A DNA stretch of 64,000 nucleotides from Sulfurisphaera tokodaii str. 7. Lineage in GTDB: Archaea > Thermoproteota > Thermoprotei_A > Sulfolobales > Sulfolobaceae. Positions 32,982 to 42,156 of the stretch are shown one piece after another. The stretch is taken from NCBI RefSeq assembly GCF_000011205.1, contig NC_003106.2:1502001-1566000 (forward strand), given 5' to 3'. The notes beneath the pieces were generated by a model. It was not told the origin of the DNA. It saw nothing but the letters and a program-made list of their open reading frames with translations, and did no database searches. Position 1 is the first letter of the stretch; every line of letters starts with the position of its first letter. The position numbers were made by a program, and so were the translations under genes.

Positions 32982-33179
32982 CTATACCATCATTTCAATC
33001 ATTTTATCTTCAATCATGATCTGGTGTAGGGACTTAGCCCTCAACCACCTACCAAGTTTCATGGTAGGTGGGTCATGGGACTCCTTTGAGCCCAACGGCA
33101 TAGGGCTCACATCTCTGCAATTTTCACCCCCACCCTTTTGGGCAGTGCCCACATCAGAATGAGGGATCATCTCCACCAT
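32982..33179 (-). pseudogene. Second 3' relic of a tnpB-type transposase gene
   Basis: A GC-rich 65-codon minus-strand frame reading VEMIPHSDVGTAQKGGGENC, then PPTMKLGRWLRAKSLHQIM. To my recollection this is the tail of another Sulfolobus OrfB/TnpB lineage. The zinc-ribbon and RuvC portions upstream are missing. Beyond its stop, an AGGGA...TCCCT hairpin (about 32961-32984) looks like an IS605-type right end. This relic differs in sequence from the one at 26488-26676, so two separate elements decayed here. Confidence 0.5.
33045..33071. repeat. 9-bp perfect hairpin in the tnpB relic
   Basis: CCACCTACC (33045-33053) and GGTAGGTGG (33063-33071) flank a 9-base loop. GAGCCC/GGGCTC (33088-33093 and 33103-33108) forms a second stem. 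The pair makes a structured transcript likely, as in omega RNA scaffolds. Confidence 0.75.
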
Positions 33180-33389
33180 AGAAATTTAAAATTAACAAAT
33201 ATAAAAAGATTTCCATTAACATAAAGAAGGATTCAGCCCTTTCCATTCTTATAAGTAATTAAATTTAAAAATTCTTTAACCTGGAAATTTGCTATGATGT
33301 GTGGGCACAATATGGTATATAAGCTGAAATTGTTATCTTAGAGCAGTGTTTTCGGATAGAAATAAAAAGTATAATAATAATTTTTATTC

Positions 33390-33827
33390 ATGCGTTTATT
33401 TATAATAGCCGTCATACTGGTTATTCTTGGAATCTTGTTTCTTTCTTTAATACCTTTTGCATCTCAAAACTCTATAAGGATGAGTAATAAAGTTGTAATT
33501 CTTCCTCACGAATCCTATACTGTTCCGTATAAAGGTGGTTCTGAAGTACTTTTTTCTTATAATTTTTCTAATCCGATTAAGGTTTACGGTTATCCTTCTG
33601 GTGCTACAACTACTAATGATAGTATTTTATATGTTATTTGTTTCTTTTCCTCTTCTCCGGGTAAGTTAATACTATGTAACGCTAATAATATCTCTTCCAC
33701 AGTATATTTTACTATTTACGAGGCTTACGGCTTAGCCTTAGACATTGAATATATGTTTGTCGTTTCTCCCATCTTGATAGTATCTGGAATAGCCCTCATA
33801 ATCTATTCTAAGTTAATAAAGCGATAA
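33390..33827 (+). CDS. Hypothetical membrane protein with extracytoplasmic domain
   Basis: A 145-residue protein with a membrane helix at each end (about residues 3-23 and 118-140) and a beta-rich middle section carrying N-glycosylation sequons (NFS, NDS, NIS). No family is recognised. The final 25 bases overlap the convergent CHAD gene. Confidence 0.6.
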   Translation: MRLFIIAVILVILGILFLSLIPFASQNSIRMSNKVVILPHESYTVPYKGGSEVLFSYNFSNPIKVYGYPSGATTTNDSILYVICFFSSSPGKLILCNANNISSTVYFTIYEAYGLALDIEYMFVVSPILIVSGIALIIYSKLIKR

Positions 33828-34435
33828 TGAAACTCGTCTTGACTTTTAATAATCCTTGTTATTGCCTTGAGTGCTTCCTCTTTGTAAATATTTACGTTAA
33901 TTTCTGGTGGTGTCAAACCATTACATTCCATTTTCAGTATGTTATCCCTTACATCACCCATCTTTTTTGAAATGATCTTTATCTCTTGAGAGCTATAACC
34001 TAAAGCTTCAGCTAAGTTCCTTATGATTCTCACTCTTTTTCTAATTTCATGGAAATCATCTAACTGAGGAATTAACTTATATAAACTGTAAATACGTGTA
34101 AACAGAAGAAGCCTACTTCCATAGATTTTCCTTGGTAAAAAGCATATTTTTAATCGTTTAAATTTCTTTATAGTATCGTAAGCCAGTTTATCTCTTCTTC
34201 TATCTCTTGATCCGCAGATATCCATATCCCTTATTCTTCCTAGATTTCCTATAATTTCATTTGAAATGAAAGCACATTCGGAATTTTCATAAACCGGGTA
34301 AAGAGAAGTTAGAACGTCATAGTACTTTCTTAAGCTAACTCTAGCGTCATGAATACTCTCTTCATCAATTTTAGTTCTTCCTAGTACTTCTTTAAGATTA
34401 ATGTTTGCATATTCTTCAGGACGTAAGGCTTTCAA
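33803..34435 (-). CDS. CHAD domain protein
   Basis: A 210-residue helical CHAD protein. The defining basic-histidine helix is DEESIHDARVSLRKYYDVL (residues 24-42), followed by LGRIRDMDICGSRDRRRDK and, in the second half, FHEIRKRVRIIRNLAEALG. CHAD domains bind polyphosphate through conserved Lys, Arg and His. It is last in the sixA-ppx-kinase-kinase-CHAD operon, which supports a polyphosphate role. Its start is a TTG (34435), seven bases after GTGA and 20 bases inside the preceding gene. Confidence 0.85.
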   Translation of the reverse strand: MKALRPEEYANINLKEVLGRTKIDEESIHDARVSLRKYYDVLTSLYPVYENSECAFISNEIIGNLGRIRDMDICGSRDRRRDKLAYDTIKKFKRLKICFLPRKIYGSRLLLFTRIYSLYKLIPQLDDFHEIRKRVRIIRNLAEALGYSSQEIKIISKKMGDVRDNILKMECNGLTPPEINVNIYKEEALKAITRIIKSQDEFHYRFINLE

Positions 34436-35033
34436 TTTTATTCACTATCTCCTTATGTACTTCATCAAAATTCCTATCCGTGTAAATAATACTTTCCTTT
34501 GTAGAGAGAGAAATAAGAACTTTCTGAAATTCATTAATATAATCTTCATAAGCTGTAAACACATCGCTTTTTATACAAATATCTATTCCCGCACTAAGAG
34601 GGTCTAAGAATCCTCTTTTCTTTATTATTCTCTTTATGATTTCTTCTGGTCTTGAGATAAGGGAAAAGTATATTGCAGATCTAGGAAAAATAGACAAAAC
34701 ATCATTCATCCAATCTTTCTCTAATCCTCTTACTAGTCCCCATGACATTAGGGTTAATATGTAGCCATCAGCTAATGCAATAAAACCAGAGTCTAATGAA
34801 GGTTTAACATAGTTCTCAACTTGATCCGCTAAATCAGTAACATAAGCTAAAAATAGTGTCCTTCTTTCAAATACTATATTTCTTTTAACTTGCGAAATTC
34901 TCTCACCTATTAACTTTGACATCTGTAATCCAAAAGTTACTGTACCATAACCTTCTTTTTCTAGGTAACGTTTAACAGCCTCTAAATGGGCTGTCCTACC
35001 AGATCCCTCAATTCCTTCAAAAGCTATTATCAA
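34416..35033 (-). CDS. Thymidylate-kinase-like protein with altered active site
   Basis: A 205-residue paralog of the adjacent kinase. The P-loop reads [12 protein letters not shown], with arginine (residue 13) in place of the Walker A lysine. The DRY motif that positions the phosphate acceptor has become ADGY (89-91). The rest of the fold is retained ([17 protein letters not shown] as LID region). It is therefore probably not a normal kinase, and may be a regulatory or binding partner of the neighbouring kinase. Its TTG start follows GGTGA and overlaps the upstream gene by 17 bases, so the two are made together. Confidence 0.8.
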
Positions 35034-35658
35034 TTAACTCACCTACAAATTTTCTAATTTGAATTTGTATTTCCTTCGGAGTTTTAGTTCCGTCAATCAC
35101 TATAAAATTCTCATCCTTAACTAATTTATCATAAACCTCAGTAATTAGTCCCTGGTATTTCAGGAATCCCTCCTCTGGTGATAATCCTGGAAATATATCA
35201 GCACCAGCCTCTTGAGGTTTTATTTTCCTTTTTGATTTCTTTATCCTCTCTAGTGCTATATCTGGTGAAACTCTGATGTAAAAAGTAATATCCGGTTTTA
35301 TAGCAAATGAGTACAGTTTCTTAACCCAATCAATATCTACTCCCCTAACGCTATCCCTAGCATAAGCTGTGTAAATGTACCTATCAGAAATAACTATGAA
35401 ACCAGACTTTAACATTGGTAAAATATACCTTTCATACCTGTCAGAAAAATCAGTAGCGTGTATTAGACTAAAAGTTAATGGGGTAAGAAGATCTTTCTTC
35501 TTTGCCTCTTTAATTATATCATGAATCCAGTCTGAGGAGTTCCACTCAGTTAGATAGACATCTCTTTTTAATTCTATCCAATCCTTAAGTAACGTAGCCT
35601 GACTTGATTTACCAGATCCATCAATTCCTTCAAAAGCTATTAGAACTCCCTTTTTCAT
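35017..35658 (-). CDS. Thymidylate-kinase-like P-loop kinase
   Basis: A 213-residue P-loop kinase with intact Walker A ([10 protein letters not shown], residues 11-20, K17) and [14 protein letters not shown] (91-104) in the DRY position. The TREPGGT motif of true thymidylate kinases is replaced by [12 protein letters not shown] (residues 36-47), and the LID region is [20 protein letters not shown]. Its position between Ppx and CHAD genes, and the structural kinship of thymidylate kinases with PPK2-type polyphosphate kinases, make a polyphosphate-linked kinase as plausible as a dTMP kinase. The start overlaps the ppx stop as ATGA. Confidence 0.8.
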
Positions 35659-36908
35659 AGTCTAACACCATTAACATATTTCTCAACCGCGTTTTTCACT
35701 ATATTTCCATAAGATGATAGCTCTTTTTTACTCGGTTTTTCACTTAAAAATTTAATATGCTTTTTCTTTATTTTACTATATGTAGATTTACATATAAAGC
35801 TTATTATTAAAGCTTCTTCTAAAAGAAAACCTGGCAAAACAGAATTCTTGATAAACCTATAACAAGCCTCATAAGGATTGAGATAACCAGACATCTTAAA
35901 TATTAGGGATAAATAGGCTGATGAAGCAATATAAAACGAGTACTTTCCTCCTACACTATCTATTATATCCTTGAATATTTGAATTGGCGGCTCTAACGCA
36001 TTAAAGTATGCTATCCCATACAACCAACTCTCTCTATTCAGTCTTCTTCCTTCTGTAAGTACTCCTTCCCTCATACCATAAGCAGAAACAATTAGATTTT
36101 CCGCATTAAAATATTTCATTAGCTCATCTATGATGATTGATGCTGTATGTATCGTGAAAGCTCTTTCTTTTCCAATTCCGGGGAGAGAGGCTCTTGCATC
36201 TACATCTAAAGTAGGAAGAAGTGAGGAATATTTACTTATTTGTTTTGATGGAATTGAATAACCATGAATTGATCTTGTTGGATAAGATAAAAGTTTTAAA
36301 TCCATTTTTGCCAAAGCTCTCACATTACCTCCAGATCCAACTAGAACACCTTGTCTTTTCAGAGAGAGCGTTGATAACTGATCTTTCACTCTTTTTCTTA
36401 TCTCTTTTTCTTGGTAATTCAAGAGTTTTAATGCACCTATAGGTAACTGATAAACTTTACCAATATTTCCCTCATTAACCTCAATTAGTTCAAGAGAACC
36501 TCCTCCAAGTTCAAAAAGTATGCCGTTAGAGACGGGTAAAGTATTTAGGATTCCAATCCCGGAAAATCTTCCCTCTTCTTCTCCAGAAATAATTTTCATT
36601 TCATATCCTATGAGTTTACTTAATTTCTGGGCAATCTCATTACCGTTAGTGGCGTATCTAAACGCACTAGTAGCAACTATTTTAACATCCTCTACTTTCT
36701 CTTTATCAATGATCTTCTTAAAAATCGAAAAGGCTTCTTCAGCTTCTCTAATTTTACTCTCTCCTATAGGTTTTCCTTCTTCTAACCCTTCTCCTATTCT
36801 TACAAAAGACTTAATCGAGCCTATAATTCTAAAAGTTCCATTAGGGAAAACCTGGTATAGAACTAAACGAAAGGAATTAAAACCAGCATCAATAACTGCT
36901 GATAACAT
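35655..36908 (-). CDS. ppx: Ppx/GppA-type exopolyphosphatase
   Basis: A 417-residue member of the sugar kinase/Hsp70/actin superfamily. Phosphate-1 is [16 protein letters not shown] (residues 4-19), the catalytic-Glu region is [15 protein letters not shown], and phosphate-2 is [14 protein letters not shown]. The C-terminal half contains an HD-like helical region ([19 protein letters not shown]). It hydrolyses polyphosphate from the end and, in other groups, pppGpp. It lies two bases after sixA and overlaps the next kinase gene. Confidence 0.92.
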
Positions 36909-36910
36909 AA

Positions 36911-37390
36911 TTAAATCATCTTAAGCACCTTCTGAGTTAAAAGCATTTTTAAAACACCTTTGTTTTCTTTTAAATCATAATCAACCATAGCCATACCTCC
37001 TTTCTTAATCTCAACACTTCCACCGGTTAGTGCTTTAATTAAACCAGAGAGATACGGTTCGTGACCTACAATTAATACTGTAATATTGTCTGGAAACTCC
37101 TTTATCTTTTCAATAAATAGAGATGGATCCTTATCTGGTATGAGATCATCATAAGTCTCTATTTTTAGACTATCTACCCCCATTTTATCCAATATAGCCT
37201 CTGCTGATTGGTATGCTCTTAAATAGGGGCTGGAAACAACTTTATCAATTTTTATCCCCATTTCATCAAGAAAAGTAGCAATTCTTTTCATTTGCTTTAT
37301 TCCTTTCTTCACTAGTTTTCTATCTTTATCATCCTTTCCCTCAATTTGAGGTTCAGCATCTCCATGCCTTACTATAATTAAACTAAGCAT
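36911..37390 (-). CDS. sixA: SixA-like histidine phosphatase
   Basis: A 159-residue phosphoglycerate-mutase-fold phosphatase. RHGDAEP gives the catalytic His, SSPYLRAYQSAEA the phosphate-binding Arg, and VLIVGHEPYLSGLI the second His. The short length is typical of SixA. SixA homologs accompany Ppx and CHAD genes in several lineages. It is the first gene of the operon, and a TATA-like region lies in the 120 bases upstream. Confidence 0.9.
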   Translation of the reverse strand: MLSLIIVRHGDAEPQIEGKDDKDRKLVKKGIKQMKRIATFLDEMGIKIDKVVSSPYLRAYQSAEAILDKMGVDSLKIETYDDLIPDKDPSLFIEKIKEFPDNITVLIVGHEPYLSGLIKALTGGSVEIKKGGMAMVDYDLKENKGVLKMLLTQKVLKMI

Positions 37391-37511
37391 GCTAACTATA
37401 TCTTCGACCGTTCCTATTTAAGGTTTTCTATATAAACTATATAATAGTATAAGGTTATATTATTATATGTGAGGTCTATATGTTTACAATTTTTCCATTA
37501 CATATTAGGTA

Positions 37512-38333
37512 TCAACTACTCCATTCTTCATATTTACTTAAGTACCTCAATCTCTCCGATAATGAAGGATGGGTTCTAAAAATACTTCTACTGTTATTCA
37601 TTATTAGCTGTTGTTTTATAAAATATAATTGAAAATCTGGAATATCTCTAAGTAAGTAAGAAGGTATACTTCGGCCCAAATAACCAATTTTTATTAATGC
37701 GTTCTCTAAATAGATAGTTAGCCACCTATTATTCTTAACTGCAGTTAAATCAGCTCTTTTTTCTAGCATTCTATGTATAAAGATGAAAAGAGGGTAAGCA
37801 AGTGCAAAAGTAACTAGACCTAATATAAAGTTTATATTGAAAAGATAAAGATATAGAATGTTATAAAGAATTAAGCCGAGAACTTGAATCTCCATGTCAT
37901 GATTTTTTAAATGTGCTAACTCATGGGCTGTAACGCCAATAATTTCATTATCTTGTAAAGATGACAAAAGCCCCGATGTATATCCAATAGCTTTGTAAAA
38001 GAAATTTCCAAATGCAAAAGCATTTGAATAATCTGTCTTTGTTACATATACAAGCGGTTTCTTCATGTTAAATATTGAAGATGTGTAAGAAACTAGTGAG
38101 TTCAGTCTCTCGTCATTACTTTTTTTAAGTCTAAACGAAAAGATCATAATTAAAGGGGATAATAAATACCACACGAAAAAGATTAAAGATATTTCGCCAC
38201 ATTCTAGATAGAAGTTTAATGGAATGAAATTTGAGAGAATAAGGGAAAGTGCTAGGAGTATAGCAAAAGAAATAAAGTAATATCTCCACCACATAAGAGA
38301 TTTTTCGAACAAAAGATAATATTTATTGTGCAA
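37512..38333 (-). CDS. M48 family membrane metalloprotease (HtpX-like)
   Basis: A 273-residue integral membrane protease. The zinc site is GVTAHELAHLKNHDME (around residue 135), with the third ligand in MLEKRADLTAVK. Two N-terminal helices and two central helices frame the site, as in HtpX. It likely degrades misfolded membrane proteins. It starts four bases beyond a decayed reading frame, suggesting a former operon. Confidence 0.85.
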   Translation of the reverse strand: MHNKYYLLFEKSLMWWRYYFISFAILLALSLILSNFIPLNFYLECGEISLIFFVWYLLSPLIMIFSFRLKKSNDERLNSLVSYTSSIFNMKKPLVYVTKTDYSNAFAFGNFFYKAIGYTSGLLSSLQDNEIIGVTAHELAHLKNHDMEIQVLGLILYNILYLYLFNINFILGLVTFALAYPLFIFIHRMLEKRADLTAVKNNRWLTIYLENALIKIGYLGRSIPSYLLRDIPDFQLYFIKQQLIMNNSRSIFRTHPSLSERLRYLSKYEEWSS

Positions 38334-38336
38334 TAT

Positions 38337-38765
38337 CTAGCCAAATATTTTTTCTAAGCCTTTTGTCTTTATAAAATCGTAAATTTTATCTCCTATTTCA
38401 GAATCAAACAACAAAATTTTTACTGGCTTCTCATAATTCAGTAACTCATAAAGTACGTTGATACCAGTAGATCTCTTCTCTCCTATTATTAATTCGCCGT
38501 TATCTAATTCACCGTCTATAATAGTATAAATTCCTTAAAGATTTTCTCCATATATGTAAATTCCGCCAAACTTTATTACTGAAATATATTTTTTAGCTTC
38601 TTTTATAGCATTAATAGGTGTTCCTTCTATTTTCCCTAAAAACCTCAGATGAAGATGTTGTTGTCTGCTTAATTGCTGTAAATATATGATCTTCTAAAAT
38701 ATGCTCTATAGGTGCATATATTCAAACACTTTTTTCTTGCTAAAAAATGATTTAATTCCTTTCAT
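38337..38765 (-). pseudogene. Decayed gene with several in-frame stops
   Basis: A minus-strand frame starting MKGIKSFFSKKKVFEYMHL is interrupted by three stops, then stays readable as FLGKIEGTPINAIKEAKKYI and, after one more stop, GELDNGELIIGEKRSTGINV and a coherent end at the TAG 38337-38339. The ATG overlaps the end of the upstream frame. The family is not recognised. Confidence 0.6.
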
Positions 38766-39129
38766 CTTTTACTTTAATTCTTAAAATAGTATTTTCCCCG
38801 TCTTGTTTTATAAAGAAATCTACCTGAGCTGTTATTTCATTTCCATCAGACAGAATATATTCTATTTGAGTAGAACTTACTAGAGTTTGAGTTATAGAAA
38901 GTAGTTCCACTTAAACTTTCTCTTTTTCTGTATCTGGTATATTAAGGTAAGCAACAATATATTTTCCAGTCTTATTCTTAGCTTTAGGTGGTGGTAATAA
39001 TTCTCCACTCTTATCTTCAGCTAGCAATACTGCAAAGTGTCCAGATATTCCAGCAAGAAATACAATATCTGATAAAATATTAAACACTTGTTTAGAGTCG
39101 ATATAAAGCGTGAACTCTCTCTCATACAT
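38752..39129 (-). pseudogene. SRPBCC-like protein with an in-frame TAA
   Basis: The first 72 codons (MYEREFTLYIDSKQVFNILS onward) end at a TAA (38911-38913). The same frame continues without interruption for 52 more codons (VELLSITQTLVSSTQIEYIL..., stop at 38752). Joined, they give about 125 residues with the strand-helix-strand pattern of SRPBCC/CoxG-type lipid-binding proteins. It is probably a recent single-base nonsense mutation, since no frameshift is needed. The downstream partner frame is also decayed. Confidence 0.65.
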
Positions 39130-39179
39130 TGAGTTGAATATGATGTAAAAACTAATACTTTCTTTCTTTCGTTAAAAAT

Positions 39180-39880
39180 TTAGATAAAATAATACGCGTT
39201 GTATTCATGCAATATATCTCCGTGATATGGTATTAGAACTCTAAAAGGTAAAGAAAGTAAATAGTTAAAAGATCTTAAGGCTTTTTCGTAGTCCCAACAG
39301 AAAAACCTTATAGGTGGTTTTACTCCGTTAATATTTCTTATTGCGTCGCCAACAATTAAAACCCCTTCACCCATTAATGCTATATGTCCTTTTGTATGCC
39401 CCGGCACATGGATTACTCTAAATCCACCAAGTTCCTCTCCACCTTTAAGCTTAACATCAACAGTAGGAATTTCAACTTTCATATTATTTATTCTGTCTAA
39501 TGTCTTTTGTATTTCGGTATCACTCACATTATTAAATTCCTTTTCGACATCTTCAAACTTAACTTTTTTCATTTCAAATTTCTCTTCTTCATGGGCATAA
39601 ATTTTAGCTTTTGCTTCTCTCTTTATTCTTTCCGCATTTCCAAAGTGATCTGGATGAGCATGAGTAATTATGATATCCGAAATGTCCTCTATTGAATACC
39701 CCCATGATTTTAAATATTTCTCTAGATTCTCATAATTATCTGGTAGACTAGTATCTACGAGCATTAATCCACCATTAGGACCTCTTTTTCTATTATTACA
39801 ACATTATGGTTTAGTATTGTTCCAAAGAAATTTGGTTCTAATAGCTCTGCAATCCTTATCCTATCTGTTATCTTCACCAT
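39180..39880 (-). pseudogene. MBL-fold hydrolase with a -1 frameshift in an A5 run
   Basis: The likely start is the ATG at 39880, overlapping the U32 gene, giving [20 protein letters not shown], then VVIIEK. A -1 shift in the A5 run (39785-39789) is needed to reach RGPNGGLMLVDTSLPDNYEN. Downstream, all metal-site motifs are intact: THAHPDHFGNA, HVPGHTKGHIAL, GDAI and YHGDILHE. The 194-residue downstream frame from the ATG at 39764 lacks the first strands of the beta-lactamase fold, so this is a broken gene or one using slippage. The family hydrolyses thioesters, lactones and glutathione conjugates. Confidence 0.8.
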
Positions 39881-41003
39881 GACTAACAAACCTCGGAATA
39901 AGTTCTATTTGTGGTTTAAACTTTTCTTGTTGTTGGAAGAAAGGCTTACCATCAATCTTTATGACCTTCTCGGCAATTATATCACAATATCTACATTCCT
40001 CACAACTCCTTTCTTCACACCTATTATATTTGAAATAACTCAACCAGTTAGGCGGGAATTGAGCATTATCTACGTACACTTTCATTAATATTTCGTAGTT
40101 TGACGATTCATTAATTCTCCTTAGTGCAGAAGTAGTTGCTCTACCCTGAACATAACTTAAAATGTCAAGTAAATTTCCTTTGTATTCCCTTTCTGAGTAA
40201 GCCTTTACAACATTTACTAACCAATCGGTTTTCTTATTCCTTCCAGCAATCTTAAACCTGTCAATTCCGATCTCCTCATAATAATGCAAATCTTCTGGTC
40301 TAATCCATCTCATTCTGATAATATTAGCAAAATCATTCCTAACTTCAGTAGCGCAAAACAGAACAGGATATTCAAACCAAACATTTTTAACTCCATCTTT
40401 AGCTGAGAGATAAGAAGTCACCTGATCATGAATTAATTTATAGGGACAACTCCATAGACAAGTATTATTTGTAATTACTTCAATATCAGCATTATACTTT
40501 TTTGCTAACTTTGCAGAAGCCTCCAATAGCGTAAAATTCCTATTTGTATCTTCATCCATGATAACAGTATTTGCCCCCATCTGTAGATATTCCTCAACTT
40601 TTCTAATGTTAGTTATTCTTGCAAAAGAGGATACAGAAACTTCTATATCTGGGTGTTCTTTTCTGATAAAGTAAATTAAAAAGGGTAAGGCAACTATAAA
40701 ACCATCAACACCAAAATTTATTAATTTTTCTATTTCATTTTTTAATTTATTAAGGAAATGTTCATCATACTCCTTACCATGAAGATTTGCAGTATTCATC
40801 GTATATAGAAATTTTATCTTATAAGAATGGGCTACAGAAATATGTTCCTTAAGTTTTTCATCGTTAACTTTAGGTAAAATAAAAGAAGCCCTACCATGTC
40901 CGGTTAGTGTCTCTGTTTGGCTACCGTAAATGTACTTTACTGGATATTTTGAAATTTTCTCTATTAAGTCGTTATCGAAGTTTGTTGCAACAACTAGTCG
41001 CAT
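39861..41003 (-). CDS. Peptidase U32 family protein
   Basis: A 380-residue TIM-barrel protein of the U32/UbiU-UbiV/YhbU group. Cysteine motifs for a probable iron-sulfur cluster are [15 protein letters not shown] (about residue 183), PVLFCATEV and [17 protein letters not shown] near the C-terminus. Members act in oxygen-independent hydroxylation of quinones, tRNA or rRNA rather than proteolysis. It is coupled by a 20-base overlap to the frameshifted MBL gene. A link to caldariellaquinone synthesis is only a guess. Confidence 0.8.
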   Translation of the reverse strand: MRLVVATNFDNDLIEKISKYPVKYIYGSQTETLTGHGRASFILPKVNDEKLKEHISVAHSYKIKFLYTMNTANLHGKEYDEHFLNKLKNEIEKLINFGVDGFIVALPFLIYFIRKEHPDIEVSVSSFARITNIRKVEEYLQMGANTVIMDEDTNRNFTLLEASAKLAKKYNADIEVITNNTCLWSCPYKLIHDQVTSYLSAKDGVKNVWFEYPVLFCATEVRNDFANIIRMRWIRPEDLHYYEEIGIDRFKIAGRNKKTDWLVNVVKAYSEREYKGNLLDILSYVQGRATTSALRRINESSNYEILMKVYVDNAQFPPNWLSYFKYNRCEERSCEECRYCDIIAEKVIKIDGKPFFQQQEKFKPQIELIPRFVSHGEDNR

Positions 41004-41695
41004 AAAATAATATAGTATATGAATAAATTTAAGTTTAGTGTATTTATTATTTGTGCGTTATAATCGAAAATAATATATAAGACTTATCACTAAAATAAGA
41101 ATATCAGTCTAACATTATCAGAAAAGTTCTCTTAGCCTTAATTATCGAAAATTACGAGATTATTTGCGATTATATTTAATAAACTGATTTTATATTATCA
41201 TACTCTTAGTAATTAAGTGAATTTAATTTCAAACAAAGGTATTTTATAACTTTTTACTTTATTTAGTTATTCACATTAATTACACATTTGACACTTCCCC
41301 GAGATAATGATATATAATCAATTATTTCTTCATAGAATTATTTTAATCTAAAAGAGAATATTATAATTCTCAAAGGAAACCTTATAGCACTTATAGGAGA
41401 ATCATTGTATTTTTACATTACGTTAAACATATGTAAAAGATACTGTCTTATTAACTAAAAATTCCTTATGATAAACTAAATAAAGTAAGGGAGTTAATTC
41501 AAAGTATTTATTAATTCACGGGCGAATATTATAATTTTTATGATAGAGAAATTTCCTTAAACTACTAACCTACTCACCCAGGGAGGCGTGAAAGACCTAC
41601 TATTATTCATAACATATTATATTACTCATCAGTATTATTATCCTTAATCAGATATTAATCGAAAGATTTTTAATGTGTTTTCTTTCTATTTTATC
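41004..41695. other. Long AT-rich intergenic region with repeats
   Basis: About 690 bases without a gene. It holds one arm of an inverted repeat (41301-41378). A second short element, GGAGGCGTGAAAGA (41582-41595), recurs inverted at 46662-46675. A near-palindrome GAGAATATTATAATTCTC lies at 41354-41371. Confidence 0.6.
41301..41378. repeat. Inverted repeat arm, left copy
   Basis: The reverse complement of this stretch matches 46673-46748 at roughly 80 percent, including TATGAAGAAATAATT and ATAATATTCTCTT-type blocks. The two arms bracket about 5.3 kb. Confidence 0.65.
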
Positions 41696-41999
41696 GTGGC
41701 TTGTAAGGAATGGAAGATAAGAGTTAATATGAGCCAAGAGTTTTAATGAATTAGTAGAATATATTTCTGACGAGTTTTCTAACGTTAAGATATTAAATAT
41801 CATTAGAGAGAAGATTAAATTACTCAGAGATAATCCTTTCAAATACGCCAGGGAAAAGTTGGGAAAAGATAGGTACGGTAATCCGATGTTCTCAATAGAA
41901 GTTACTGGGGATATAAGAATACTTTATAGCGTGGATTCAAAAAACTGTATCGTATTTATTTGGGAGATTGGCTCTCATAAGAGGGTTTACGGGCATTAG
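41696..41999 (+). pseudogene. RelE/ParE-type toxin with a one-base insertion
   Basis: From a GTG at 41696 the frame reads EWKIRVNMSQEF and stops at a TTTT run. Removing one T joins it to NELVEYISDEFSNVKILNII and later NPFKYAREKLGKDRYGNPMF, then DIRILYSVDSKNCIVFIWEI and GSHKRVYGH-stop. This is a textbook RelE-fold toxin, with the basic RYGN and LYSVD strands and a C-terminal HKRVYG. The downstream frame has no start codon of its own, so the gene is inactive or slippage-dependent. No antitoxin gene precedes it. Confidence 0.75.
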
Positions 42000-42105
42000 C
42001 CTTTTCCTTAGCTCTCTTTATTACGGCATTGAAAAATTCATCTATATCTTCTTCGCTCTCTAGCTCTAGGAACCTTTCACCATCATTATCTTCAACAATT
42101 CTCAT
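41956..42105 (-). CDS. Small acidic protein antisense to the relE end
   Basis: A 49-residue frame from the ATG at 42105 (MRIVEDNDGERFLELESEED...), helical and acidic with a basic tail (RAKEKANARK). A longer start at 42156 adds an unlikely leader. It overlaps the 3' end of the relE frame on the opposite strand by 44 bases. It could be a small antitoxin-like protein; evidence is limited to composition and position. Confidence 0.4.
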   Translation of the reverse strand: MRIVEDNDGERFLELESEEDIDEFFNAVIKRAKEKANARKPSYESQSPK

Positions 42106-42156
42106 AAGTATAAATTTATCATAATACATTAAAAAGGATATGGTAATTTTTCTCAT

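Noticed and set aside
33293-33335. ATGATGT followed by CTGA, like a C/D sRNA
   Set aside because: Only one C-like and one D-like box, 23 bases apart, with no C' or D' pair; too sparse to call.
41648-41842. 64-codon minus-strand frame in the relE region
   Set aside because: Shadow of the plus-strand RelE fold, which is recognisable once one T is removed.
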